Shown: piece by piece, positions 24,105-33,093 of the stretch
How the letters are laid out: every line of letters starts with the position of its first letter
Position numbering within the stretch: position 1 is the first letter of the stretch
Origin: Alcaligenaceae bacterium SAGV5
Lineage (GTDB): Bacteria; Pseudomonadota; Gammaproteobacteria; Burkholderiales; Burkholderiaceae_B
Assembly: GCA_009360345.1 (NCBI GenBank)
Contig: SPDP01000001.1
Span: forward strand, 2,294,001-2,358,000
Reading direction: 5' to 3'
Length of the DNA: 64,000 nt
Notes under the pieces: model-generated
The model's input: only the letters and a program-made list of their open reading frames with translations
Database searches by the model: none
Told to the model about the DNA's origin: nothing
Position numbers and translations under genes: made by a program

Positions 24105-26915
24105 ATGAATGCCATCAATCGCCGCGAGCTCGGCCTCTCCCCGGTCACCGTGACCTTCCGCCTGAACGGGCAGGAGGTCAGCGCCGCCGACAACGAAACG
24201 CTGATCCAGGTCGCCGATCGCCTGGGTATCGAGATTCCCCGCCTGTGCCATGCCGACGGACTGGAGCCGGTCGGCAACTGCCGTTCGTGCGTGGTCGAGA
24301 TCGCCGGTGAACGCGTGCTGGCGCCGTCGTGCTGCCGCACGCCGCGCGCCGGCATGGAGGTCACGACAGACAGCGGGCGCGCGGTGCGCGCGCAGAAGAT
24401 GGTGCTCGAACTGTTGCAGGCCGACATGCCCGAGACCTCGTACACGCGCAACAACGAAGTGGACCTCTGGGCGCGAAAGCTGGGCGTGGGCAAGCCGCGC
24501 TTCGCCCCGCGCGCGGCGGTGGCCGCCGACACCTCGCATCCGGCCATCGCCGTCAACCTGGATGCCTGCATCCAGTGCACGCGCTGCCTGCGCGCCTGCC
24601 GCGACGAACAGGTCAATGACGTGATCGGGCTGGCCCATCGCGGCGATCATGCGAAGATCGTGTTCGACATGGACGACGCCATGGGCGCCTCGACTTGCGT
24701 GGCCTGCGGCGAATGCGTGCAGGCCTGTCCCACCGGCGCGCTGATGCCCGCGCGCGAGGTGGCGCTGCAGGTGCCCGACAAAGAGGTCGAGTCGGTCTGC
24801 CCCTATTGCGGCGTGGGCTGCCAGCTGACCTACCACGTCAAGGACAACCGCATCCTGTACGTCGAGGGCCGCGACGGCCCGGCCAACCACGAGCGCCTGT
24901 GCGTCAAGGGCCGCTACGGCTTCGACTACGCCCACCATCCCCAGCGCCTGACCCGGCCGCTGATCCGCCGCGCGGACGCCCCCAAGCGCGGCGACGCGGC
25001 CATGGATCCGGATCGCGTCATGGACGTGTTCCGCGAAGCGACGTGGGACGAGGCGCTGGACCTGGTGGGCGAACGGCTGCGAACGATCCGCGACACGCAC
25101 GGCAAGCGCGCGCTGGCCGGCTTCGGCTCGGCCAAGGGCAGCAACGAAGAAGCCTATCTGTTCCAGAAGCTGGTGCGCACGGGCTTCGGCAGCAACAACG
25201 TCGATCACTGCACGCGGCTGTGCCATGCCTCGTCGGTGGCGGCGCTGCTGGAGGGCATCGGCTCGGGCGCGGTGTCCAATCCCGTGATGGACGTGGGCAA
25301 GGCCGAGGTGGTGATCGTGATCGGCGCCAACCCCACGGTGAACCACCCGGTGGCGGCGAGCTGGATCAAGAACGCGGTGAAGAACGGCACCAAACTGATC
25401 GTGGCCGACCCGCGCCGCTCGGACCTCGCGCGGCTGGCGCACCGCTTCCTGCAATTCAAGCCGGACACCGACGTGGCGATGCTGAACGCCATGATGCACG
25501 TGATCGTCCATGAGGGGCTGGTCGACCAGGATTTCATCGCCAGCCGCACCATCGGCTACGACGAGTTGCGCAGGAACGTGGAAGGCTACAGCCCCGAGAG
25601 CATGGCGCCGATCTGCGGCATCGCCGCGGACACGCTGCGCGAGGTGGCTCGGCTGTACGCCACGTCCAAGGGGTCGATGATCCTGTGGGGCATGGGGGTG
25701 TCGCAGCACGTGCACGGCACGGACAACGCGCGCTGCCTGATCGCGCTGGCGCTGATGACCGGCCAGATCGGCCGCCCCGGCACGGGCCTGCATCCGCTGC
25801 GCGGGCAGAACAACGTGCAGGGCGCCTCCGACGCGGGGTTGATTCCCATGATGTATCCGGACTACCAGCGCGTGGACGATACGGCCGCGCGCGAGAAGTT
25901 CGAGCAGTTGTGGGGCATGCCGCTGGATTCCCAGCCGGGGCTGACGGTGGTGGAGGTGATGCACTCGATCAAGGCCGGCACGGTGCGGGGCATGTATGTA
26001 ATGGGCGAGAATCCGGCGATGTCGGATCCGGATGCCAATCATGCGCGCGAGGCGCTGGCGGCGCTGGACCATCTGGTGGTGCAGGACATTTTCCTGACGG
26101 AGACGGCCTATCTGGCCGATGTCATCCTGCCGGCCTCGGCCTTTCCGGAGAAGACGGGGACGTTCACGAATACGGACCGGGTGGTGCAGATGGGCAGGCA
26201 GGCCCTGGATCCGCCGGGGGACGCGCGCCAGGATCTGTGGATCATCCAGCAGTTGGCGGCGCGCATGGGGCTGGACTGGCGGTACCGCGACGTGTCGGAG
26301 GTGTTCGACGAGATGCGCCATTCAATGCCGAGCATAGGCGGCATCACCTGGGACCGTCTGCAGGCGGAGCATGCGGTGACGTATCCGTGCCTGGCGGAAG
26401 GCGATGCGGGGGATCCGGTGGTGTTCACGAGCACGTTCCCGACGGAGACGGGCCGTGCGCGTTTCGTGCCGGCGGACATTATTCCGGCGAATGAGCGGCC
26501 GGATGAGGAATATCCGCGGGTGTTGATCACGGGGCGGCAACTGGAGCACTGGCACACGGGGAGCATGACGCGGCGGGCGTCGGTACTGGATGCGATCGAG
26601 CCGGATCCGGTGGCCTTGGTGCATCCGCTGGATCTGGAGGAGATCGGGGCGCGGCCGGGGGAGGTGATTACGCTGGAGTCGCGGCGGGGCGAGGTGTCGC
26701 TGTATGCGCGGGCGGAGGAAGGAACGCCGCGAGGGGCGGTGTTCGTACCGTTCTGCTATTACGAGGCGGCGATCAACAAGTTGACGAATGCGGCGCTGGA
26801 TCCGTTCGGGAAGATTCCGGAGTTCAAGTATTGCGCGATACGGATCCGGGCGGGGGGAGCGGAGCCGGTGCAGAGTAGTTATGGGGGTGGGCAGATATTG
26901 GGATTGGGCTCTTGA
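24105..26915 (+). CDS. NAD-dependent formate dehydrogenase alpha subunit (Mo/W-bis-MGD, Fe-S)
   Basis: 936 residues. N-terminal [2Fe-2S] ferredoxin domain with C48, C59, C62 and C76/C77; two [4Fe-4S] clusters at CIQCTRCLRAC (about 155-166) and CVACGECVQACPTG (about 200-213); then the molybdopterin domain starting at CPYCGVGCQL. The active-site region reads NVDHCTRLCHASS (about 365-377) with cysteine rather than selenocysteine. Oxidises formate to CO2; either molybdenum or tungsten is possible. No FdsC/FdhD or FdsD gene follows. Codons change from mostly C-ended to mostly G-ended after about 25,850. Confidence 0.93.
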   Translation: MNAINRRELGLSPVTVTFRLNGQEVSAADNETLIQVADRLGIEIPRLCHADGLEPVGNCRSCVVEIAGERVLAPSCCRTPRAGMEVTTDSGRAVRAQKMVLELLQADMPETSYTRNNEVDLWARKLGVGKPRFAPRAAVAADTSHPAIAVNLDACIQCTRCLRACRDEQVNDVIGLAHRGDHAKIVFDMDDAMGASTCVACGECVQACPTGALMPAREVALQVPDKEVESVCPYCGVGCQLTYHVKDNRILYVEGRDGPANHERLCVKGRYGFDYAHHPQRLTRPLIRRADAPKRGDAAMDPDRVMDVFREATWDEALDLVGERLRTIRDTHGKRALAGFGSAKGSNEEAYLFQKLVRTGFGSNNVDHCTRLCHASSVAALLEGIGSGAVSNPVMDVGKAEVVIVIGANPTVNHPVAASWIKNAVKNGTKLIVADPRRSDLARLAHRFLQFKPDTDVAMLNAMMHVIVHEGLVDQDFIASRTIGYDELRRNVEGYSPESMAPICGIAADTLREVARLYATSKGSMILWGMGVSQHVHGTDNARCLIALALMTGQIGRPGTGLHPLRGQNNVQGASDAGLIPMMYPDYQRVDDTAAREKFEQLWGMPLDSQPGLTVVEVMHSIKAGTVRGMYVMGENPAMSDPDANHAREALAALDHLVVQDIFLTETAYLADVILPASAFPEKTGTFTNTDRVVQMGRQALDPPGDARQDLWIIQQLAARMGLDWRYRDVSEVFDEMRHSMPSIGGITWDRLQAEHAVTYPCLAEGDAGDPVVFTSTFPTETGRARFVPADIIPANERPDEEYPRVLITGRQLEHWHTGSMTRRASVLDAIEPDPVALVHPLDLEEIGARPGEVITLESRRGEVSLYARAEEGTPRGAVFVPFCYYEAAINKLTNAALDPFGKIPEFKYCAIRIRAGGAEPVQSSYGGGQILGLGS

Positions 26916-26929
26916 GCCGGTCGCTGGTG

Positions 26930-26953
26930 ACCAGGGTCACAACAATCCCTGGT
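26930..26953. terminator. Possible bidirectional hairpin between fdh alpha and hipA
   Basis: ACCAGGG (26930-26936) and CCCTGGT (26947-26953) form a 7-bp stem with a 10-nt loop in the 21-nt gap between two converging stops, reaching into the hipA end. No T-run follows on either strand, so termination is uncertain. Confidence 0.3.
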
Positions 26954-28283
26954 CGACCTTGGGCACTTCCGGCGCGATCCGAATCAGTCGTTCGGCTTGC
27001 GTGACGACGAACCGGGCAATGTCCTGCACCCGGCCGCGTTCATCTCCAAGATATACCGCGCTCTGGGCCAGGCCAGGCGCCAGCTTCGTGGCCTGCCTCG
27101 CCATGGAAACCAGTTCCCGAGCGACCAATGTCGCGGGCAAGGCGGCGCGGTAGGCAAAGTCCGCCAGGTCGAAGGCCGTCATGGCCTCGCAGTGAAACTC
27201 ATCTCCATAACCCATGGCCATATCCTGCTCGATGGCTTTGCCGTAGGTATGGACGCAGACCAGATCGTAGAGATTTGCGGGAGCAAGCCCGGCGCCGCGC
27301 AGGAAGAACGACAGGTTCTTCCCGTGGGCGTCACTGTTTCCGATCAGCAACTGCAAGATCGCCCAGCGCAGAAAGAATTGGCGCGCGACGGCGGGGTTCT
27401 CGAAATCCTTGGCCAGCATGAAGAGCTTTTCGAAGCTCACGCCATCCCGAATATGCCGGACATGCTCGCTGCTGCCCATGTTGCGCTCGTACTTGAGCGC
27501 AACAGGTACATCCAGGGCCTGGCACGCGTCGATGACATGTCGCCGGTGTACTGCGATGGCCGCCTGGCCATCTTCTGCTCGGACGACGGTCCTGTCGAAT
27601 CGTTCGACGAGAAGGATGGGCTCGGGTAGCCGCCGGATATGTACGGGCGCCACCGGCAGTCCCATGCGTGAGGCCAAGGTCATGCAGAAGTGCTCGTTGG
27701 CCACCATGCAGGGCGTGGCAGGATTGTGCGATTCCGGCTTGAGGATATGAGTGGAAGCCAGTGGCGCCTCGACCAGGCTGATGCGCTCGCCTTCGAGAAG
27801 CACTTGCAGCTTGTCCTGAAAGCCTGCTGTCGATAGCCGAACCTGCCCGTCCCAAACGGGGAAGGGAATGCTGTCGCGTTTGCGAATTCGCTCGCTCAAT
27901 TCTGCATCGGTGATCAGTCGGCGCGGCGCGGAGACTGCCGCCTGCCCTGCCTCGCTCCCCTCAGGCAGAAAGCTCAACGCTCCCACCGGTTCACGGCCCA
28001 GGAGGTTGATCAACCCGAAAATGTTGTTCTTGGAAATGTGGTGAAGGCTCGATGCGACATCAAGCGCACGACCTTCCGGAAGCAGGTTTTGCAGAAACCG
28101 GGCGACCACGCCGGAAGCGGCGGGCGGCCCGGCCAGCGGGATGTGCGGTGACAGAGGAAAGGCCTGGGCAACGCCCGGCCAACCGGGATCGTAGGCAAAT
28201 GCGTACCGATCCTCCGTGGATTCGAAAGCCAGGGTTCCCACCTGCCCTTGTGGTGCGGTGACATTCAAGACATGACGAGCCAT
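26937..28283 (-). CDS. hipA: HipA-family serine/threonine kinase toxin
   Basis: 448 residues from the ATG at 28283. N-terminal HipA domain (about 5-110), then the kinase core: LSTAGFQDKLQVLL (about 150-163), the catalytic GNSDAHGKN (D318, N323) and the metal-binding LYDLV (D340). In E. coli HipA phosphorylates glutamyl-tRNA synthetase; the target here is unknown. The start overlaps the hipB stop as ATGA. GC content is lower than in the flanking genes, suggesting separate acquisition. Confidence 0.88.
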   Translation of the reverse strand: MARHVLNVTAPQGQVGTLAFESTEDRYAFAYDPGWPGVAQAFPLSPHIPLAGPPAASGVVARFLQNLLPEGRALDVASSLHHISKNNIFGLINLLGREPVGALSFLPEGSEAGQAAVSAPRRLITDAELSERIRKRDSIPFPVWDGQVRLSTAGFQDKLQVLLEGERISLVEAPLASTHILKPESHNPATPCMVANEHFCMTLASRMGLPVAPVHIRRLPEPILLVERFDRTVVRAEDGQAAIAVHRRHVIDACQALDVPVALKYERNMGSSEHVRHIRDGVSFEKLFMLAKDFENPAVARQFFLRWAILQLLIGNSDAHGKNLSFFLRGAGLAPANLYDLVCVHTYGKAIEQDMAMGYGDEFHCEAMTAFDLADFAYRAALPATLVARELVSMARQATKLAPGLAQSAVYLGDERGRVQDIARFVVTQAERLIRIAPEVPKVDQGLL

Positions 28284-28588
28284 CAGTCGCCTGCCTTCAT
28301 CCCGGGCTCGCCCTCGATCGCATTCAATGCCGTGGTGGCCTGGGATTTGTCCACGACGAAACAAGCCAGGCCCAGCCCCTGGAGAACCGACATCAGCTTG
28401 TCGGTGCCAACAGCTTTGCCGTTTTCCAGGCGCGACAGGGTATCCTTGGAGACGCCAACGAGAGCGGCCGCATCGTCGATGCGGAGCCGCGAATGCGCGC
28501 GTCGATTTCGAACCAGTTGCCCAAGGATCTGAAGATCCACCACGAGCGGACTCTCCGGGCCGGTAGGCTTGGTGAGCGTTCTGGCCAT
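28283..28588 (-). CDS. hipB: HipB-like Xre-family antitoxin
   Basis: 101 residues from ATG at 28588 (a GTG at 28597 would add three). The HTH_3 domain covers about 22-75: QLVRNRRAHSRLRIDDAAAL, then VSKDTLSRLENGKAVGTD. Binds and neutralises HipA and represses the operon in known systems. The 170 nt upstream to 28756 are strikingly AT-rich and must hold the promoter, but I see no clean TATCC-N8-GGATA HipB operator of the E. coli type. Confidence 0.85.
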   Translation of the reverse strand: MARTLTKPTGPESPLVVDLQILGQLVRNRRAHSRLRIDDAAALVGVSKDTLSRLENGKAVGTDKLMSVLQGLGLACFVVDKSQATTALNAIEGEPGMKAGD

Positions 28589-28756
28589 AATTCTCACATT
28601 TCAGGAATAAAAATCGAGACTAACGCCTTCGTCAAATTATTCCTTAAATATAAGAAAAAATCAACAAAACACCATCGCCTTACTATAGTTCCTTGTAAAT
28701 GCGAATAATCGAAGCCATCGGCCTTTGCGCCGCCCCCGCCCTTCGCCCCCACGACC

Positions 28757-30214
28757 TCACAGCGGGTTGCTGTCCTGGTAGATGATCTTCGACTCCGTGA
28801 AGTCGTTCAGCGCCTCATGCCCATGCAGGCGCCCCAGCCCGCTGCGGCGATAGCCCCCTGTCTCGGCTTCGGCCATCAGCTTGTTGTGATCGTTGATCCA
28901 GACCGTGCCCCGGCGCAGCTTGCGGGCGACGCGCTGGGCGCGGGCGCCGTCGCGGGTCCAGACGCTGGAGGACAGGCCGTAGACGGTGTGGTTGGCGCGG
29001 GCGACGGCTTCGGCTTCGTCGTGGAATTTTTCCAGCACGACGAAGGGGCCGAAGATTTCCTGCTGGACGAAGAAGGCGCTGGTGTCGCCGTGGGCGACCA
29101 GGGAGGGAGTCAGGAAGGCGCCGTGGGGGTGGGCGCTCTCCAGCGTGGAACCTTCCAGCAGCACTTCGTCGGCCTCGTTCATGGCGCGGTGGATCTGGGA
29201 CTGGACGCGATCGCGCGAGCCGCGGTCGATCAGGGGGCCGAGGTGGTGGCCGGGTAGCCAGCCGGGCCCGGCCTTCAGGGCGGCCAGGGCGTCGCGCAGG
29301 TGGGCGCGGGCGGCGTCGTAGGCGTCGGCGTGGACCAATACGCGGCGCGCGGCGGTGCATTGCTGGCCGGAGATGATGGTGGCGGCGTCGGCGATCTTGC
29401 GCATCACGTCGGGGATGGGGGCGTCGTCGAAGACGATGCAACTGGCCTTGTCGCCCAGTTCCAGCGACAGTTTCTTCATGGTGGGCGCGGCCGAGGCGTA
29501 GATGCGCTGGCCGGTTTCGTTCGAACCAGTGAAGCTGATGACGTCCACGTCGTCGGACTGGCAGATCAGTTGCGAGACGTCGGCGCCATCCTCGACCACC
29601 ATGTTGACGACGCCCGGCGGCAGGCCGGGAATGTTGATCAATTCCTTCAGCATCTCGCAGGTGACGAGCGCGGTCTGCCAGGCCGGCTTGATCACGGTCG
29701 TGCATCCGGCCGCCAGTGCCGGAGCCAGGCTGCGCACCAGCAGCAGGGCGGGAGCGTTCCAGGGCACGATGATGCCGGCCACGCCGGCGGGTTCGCGCAG
29801 CTGGGTCGAGAGCACGCCCGGGCTCACCTCCTGCGCGTTGCCGGCGATGTAGCGCGCCAGGCCGGCGTAGTAGTTGATCTCGGAAATGGCGCCGTGCATT
29901 TCGCCGGCGGACTGGGCGATGACCTTGCCGTTCTCCCGCGTCAGCAACATCGCCAGTTCCTGGGCGCGCGGGGCGAGGTTGCGCGCCCATTGCAGCAGCA
30001 CGTCCTGCCGCAGGCGGGGCGAGCCGGCCCAGGCCGAGTCTTCGAAAGCCTGGCGGGCCGCGCCGATGGCGGCTCGGGCAGTGGCGGCGTCGGCCGTGGC
30101 GACCGTGCCGACGAGCTCGCCGTTGGCGGGGTTGATGTTGTCCAGCACCTGTGCCGCGCCGGTTTCCTGCAGGGCGCCGGCGACGATCAGGCCGGCGTGA
30201 TATCGGTTCGTCAT
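28757..30214 (-). CDS. NAD(P)-dependent aldehyde dehydrogenase
   Basis: 485 residues of the ALDH superfamily. The catalytic cysteine is in GQQCTAARRV near residue 287, the general base Glu in LELGDKASCIV near 253 (the usual ELGGK is ELGDK here), and the cofactor region is WNAPALLLVRSLAPALAAGC with VIKPAWQTA. GGAGA precedes the ATG. First-to-last order on the minus strand is TPP enzyme, Bug, this gene, with 22 nt to the Bug stop. A likely job is oxidising the aldehyde made by the TPP enzyme. Codons are extremely C-ended. Confidence 0.88.
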   Translation of the reverse strand: MTNRYHAGLIVAGALQETGAAQVLDNINPANGELVGTVATADAATARAAIGAARQAFEDSAWAGSPRLRQDVLLQWARNLAPRAQELAMLLTRENGKVIAQSAGEMHGAISEINYYAGLARYIAGNAQEVSPGVLSTQLREPAGVAGIIVPWNAPALLLVRSLAPALAAGCTTVIKPAWQTALVTCEMLKELINIPGLPPGVVNMVVEDGADVSQLICQSDDVDVISFTGSNETGQRIYASAAPTMKKLSLELGDKASCIVFDDAPIPDVMRKIADAATIISGQQCTAARRVLVHADAYDAARAHLRDALAALKAGPGWLPGHHLGPLIDRGSRDRVQSQIHRAMNEADEVLLEGSTLESAHPHGAFLTPSLVAHGDTSAFFVQQEIFGPFVVLEKFHDEAEAVARANHTVYGLSSSVWTRDGARAQRVARKLRRGTVWINDHNKLMAEAETGGYRRSGLGRLHGHEALNDFTESKIIYQDSNPL

Positions 30215-30236
30215 GTTTTCTCCAGGTTCTCTCTGG

Positions 30237-31208
30237 CTACTCGACCTTGATGTCGTTCTCGCGCGCCACCTTGGTCCAGAGCGGCACTTCCTTCTCGATC
30301 AGGCGGCGGAACTCGTCGGACGTGCTGGCCTGGGCCGAGCAGCCGAGAGCGGCCATCTTCTTGCGCACCTCGGGCAAGGCGACCACGCGTGCGATCTCCC
30401 GCTGCAATGCCTGGACCACGTCGGCCGGCGTCCCGGTCGGCGCCAGCAGGCCCGCCCACAACTCGACGTCCAGGTCCACCCCCGCCTCCCTCATGGTCGG
30501 TACCTCGGGCAGGAAATCGGCCCGCTGCGGGGAGGTCACGGCCAGTGCCCGCACGCGCTTGCTCTGCAAGCCCGTCATGGCCGGCGCCGGATCGGTGATG
30601 GCCATGGTGACGTTGCCCGCCATGACGGCCTGGATCGACTCGTTGCTGCCTTTGTAGGGAATGTGCGCGAAGCGCGCGCCGGTCTTGCCGTTGAACAGTT
30701 CAGTCACGAGTTGGAACGAGGCGGCGCTGGAACCGTAGTTGGCCTTGTCGGGATGCTGCTTCGAATAGGCCACCAGGTCGCTCACCGACTTGATCGGCAG
30801 CGAGGCGTCCGAGACCAGCACCAGCGGGAACTTCGCCGTCAACGAAACAGGGGTGAAGTCTTCGACCTTGTAGGGCAGCTTGGCGTACAGGGCGGGATTG
30901 AACGAGATGGGACCGCTCGCCCCCCAGAACAGGGTATAGCCGTCCGGCCTGGCCTTGGCCACGTAGGCCGCGCCCACGATGGAGGCCACGCCTGGGCGGT
31001 TCTCGACGATCACGGGCTGCTTGAGCCCCTTGGTCATTTCCTCGGCCACGATCCGGGCCAGGACATCGTTGCCCCCGCCCGCGGCGTAGCCGACGATGAT
31101 GGTGATGGGGCGCGCGGGATAGGCCGGCTGCGCGTGCGCGGCCGGCAGGCCGAGCGGCGAGATGGCCAGCGCCAGCGCGGCCAGGTTCAGGATGCGGCGT
31201 ACTTGCAT
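30237..31208 (-). CDS. TctC/Bug-family periplasmic solute receptor
   Basis: 323 residues. Signal peptide ending at AAHAQ (about residue 26), then YPARPITIIVGYAAGGGND, ENRPGVASIVGAAYVAKA near residue 70, and a C-terminal VARENDIKVE. GGAG precedes the ATG. It lies between the TPP enzyme gene (71 nt upstream) and the aldehyde dehydrogenase gene, so it likely binds the oxo- or hydroxy-acid metabolised by them. Confidence 0.9.
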   Translation of the reverse strand: MQVRRILNLAALALAISPLGLPAAHAQPAYPARPITIIVGYAAGGGNDVLARIVAEEMTKGLKQPVIVENRPGVASIVGAAYVAKARPDGYTLFWGASGPISFNPALYAKLPYKVEDFTPVSLTAKFPLVLVSDASLPIKSVSDLVAYSKQHPDKANYGSSAASFQLVTELFNGKTGARFAHIPYKGSNESIQAVMAGNVTMAITDPAPAMTGLQSKRVRALAVTSPQRADFLPEVPTMREAGVDLDVELWAGLLAPTGTPADVVQALQREIARVVALPEVRKKMAALGCSAQASTSDEFRRLIEKEVPLWTKVARENDIKVE

Positions 31209-31278
31209 GGTGTCTCCTTCCATAGGACTCGTTCGTTCCTTTGTTTCCGGCCACGGGCGGCGCCGGCCGCCCGCGCCG

Positions 31279-32994
31279 CTAGATCCCGCCGATGCGCACG
31301 TGCAGCACCGCGGCCCGGCCATCATCGACGGCCCGCAGGCAGCGGGCGATCGCGGCCGGCACGTCGTCGGGGTCCTCCACCGTCTCGCCGTGGCCGCCGA
31401 AGGCCTGGGCGATCAGTTCGAAGCGGCGCGTCTCGCCATGCAGCCGCGCCTGGAACTCGTCGGCGCCGGCCGCCGAGCCGTCGGGATGCACGCGCAGCAC
31501 GGCCTCCTTCACCGCCTGCCATCCGCCGTTGTCCAGCACCACGGTCAGGATGGGCAGCCGGTAGCGCTGCGCGACGTCATAGACCGAGGTGGGCGTGCCG
31601 AAATGGAACCCGCCGTCGCCGACGACCTGCACCACGCGGGCATCCGGCCGCGCCAGCTTGACGCCCAGGGCCATGCCGCCGCTGTAGCCCAGGCCGCCCC
31701 CGGCCGTACCGAGCAGGGTCAACGGCCGGGTCCGGCGGATATGCCCCAGCACCGCGGGCGCGTTGCGGATGGCTTCGTTGACGACCACGTCGTCCTGGGA
31801 CAGCGCCGCGCTCAACTGCGCGCACAGGTAGGCGGGCGAGATCGCGCCGCGCGTGCCACGCTTGCCCGCGGCCCGGGCCAGGCCCTCGGCGCGGGTCTTC
31901 GCCTGGGCCCGGCAGCCATCCAGGCGGGCGCGCACGCGCTCATGGAAATCCTGGCCGGCGCGGGCCCGCACGATGGCGCTGACCTGGCGCAACACCGTGG
32001 CGCAGTCGGCCTGCACCCGCATGTCCGTCGCGAAGCCCCACATGGGGAAATCCTTCTTGATCGGATCGACGTCGACATGCAGCCAGCGTACGCCGGGCCG
32101 CTCGACCACGTACTTGGGCAGCCAGGGCACGTCCACGTCCAGCAGCAGTCCCAGGTCGGCATCGGCCTGCGCCGCGCCGGGGTCGAAGCCGCCGAAGCAG
32201 GGCGAATCGCGCGAGATGCCCAGGTAGCTGGGCGCGAATTCGTAGACGCGGATGCCGCACAACAGGGCCAGTTCCTCCAGCGCCTCGACCGCCTCGGCCT
32301 TGCGGCCGAGATAGGCGGTAACGGCCATCGGCCGCTCGGCCCGCATCAGGGCCTCGGCGATCTGCGCGGCGCGCGCCTCGTCGATGCCGCCGGCGGCCAC
32401 GGGACCATAGCGGTCCTGGCCGAAAGCCTGCACCTGGTCTTCTTTCCATTCCTGCGTCAGCGCCTCGCGCGGCAGGGTCAGATAGACGGGGCCCGGCGGA
32501 TCGCTCTGCATGACCGAGTGTCCGCGCCGCACGACTTCGCGCGCGTTGATGCCGGTCGAGAGCGAGTATTCCCATTTGACGTAGGGGCGGACCAGGCTGG
32601 CCATGTCGAACGGGTCTTGCACGAAGTGCACGTAGTTGTCGCGCGATCCTGGCAGCTCGCCGCGCACGGTGCCGGGCGCCCGCCCCGCCATCAGCATGAC
32701 CGGCAGCCGCGAGCGGAACATGTTGTGCATGCCCATGGCGGCGTTCGCCGTGCCGGCGTCCACGTGGACCATCACCGCCTGCCCCTGCCCGGTCATCGCC
32801 GCGTAGCCGGCTGCCATGTGGATCGCGACGTTTTCGTGCGGGCAGAGCATGAAGCGGGGATGCCGGCGCCCCTGCTCGCGCCAGCGCGCGAGCTCCTCGA
32901 TGACGGAGGCGTGGTCGGTGCCCAGGTTGGAAAACACGTACTCGATGCCGAGGTCCGTGAGTCCCTGGAGCAAGTAGTGGGCGCTGCTGTGCAT
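31279..32994 (-). CDS. Thiamine diphosphate-dependent enzyme (acetolactate synthase/2-oxoacid decarboxylase-like)
   Basis: 571 residues with the three-domain TPP-enzyme layout. The catalytic glutamate is E54 in CPHENVAIHMAAGYA; the central domain is shortened; the TPP/Mg motif is GDGGFHF near residue 440 ending at LDNGGW. There is no FAD-site signature typical of acetolactate synthase large subunits and no small subunit nearby. Together with an adjacent aldehyde dehydrogenase, decarboxylation of a 2-oxo acid (benzoylformate- or phenylpyruvate-like) is likely, but carboligation cannot be ruled out. Divergent from lysR. Confidence 0.83.
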   Translation of the reverse strand: MHSSAHYLLQGLTDLGIEYVFSNLGTDHASVIEELARWREQGRRHPRFMLCPHENVAIHMAAGYAAMTGQGQAVMVHVDAGTANAAMGMHNMFRSRLPVMLMAGRAPGTVRGELPGSRDNYVHFVQDPFDMASLVRPYVKWEYSLSTGINAREVVRRGHSVMQSDPPGPVYLTLPREALTQEWKEDQVQAFGQDRYGPVAAGGIDEARAAQIAEALMRAERPMAVTAYLGRKAEAVEALEELALLCGIRVYEFAPSYLGISRDSPCFGGFDPGAAQADADLGLLLDVDVPWLPKYVVERPGVRWLHVDVDPIKKDFPMWGFATDMRVQADCATVLRQVSAIVRARAGQDFHERVRARLDGCRAQAKTRAEGLARAAGKRGTRGAISPAYLCAQLSAALSQDDVVVNEAIRNAPAVLGHIRRTRPLTLLGTAGGGLGYSGGMALGVKLARPDARVVQVVGDGGFHFGTPTSVYDVAQRYRLPILTVVLDNGGWQAVKEAVLRVHPDGSAAGADEFQARLHGETRRFELIAQAFGGHGETVEDPDDVPAAIARCLRAVDDGRAAVLHVRIGGI

Positions 32995-33061
32995 GGGGTC
33001 TCCTGTAGGGGGTGGTCCATGTTAGGAATCGCAGTGAAATCCGTAAAATGAAATGAACTGA

Positions 33062-33079
33062 TATCTGACATGCACGATA
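33062..33079. promoter_or_regulatory. LysR-type operator candidate between TPP-enzyme gene and lysR
   Basis: TATC (33062-33065), 10-nt spacer and GATA (33076-33079), a dyad of LTTR-box type in the divergent gap. It overlaps the first possible lysR ATG (33070), which favours the second ATG at 33094 as the real start. Confidence 0.4.
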
Positions 33080-33093
33080 GGTATATCTCTGCC

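Noticed and set aside
24045..26321. 758-residue minus-strand open frame opposite fdh alpha
   Set aside because: Composition (His, Arg, Ala, Gln-rich) and lack of domains mark it as antisense shadow of the formate dehydrogenase gene.
24105..26915. Selenocysteine codon in formate dehydrogenase
   Set aside because: The active-site position is read as cysteine in DHCTRLCHASS and there is no in-frame TGA.
28598..28756. E. coli-like HipB operator (TATCC-N8-GGATA)
   Set aside because: The region is AT-rich but no copy of the motif is found; only weak dyads are visible.
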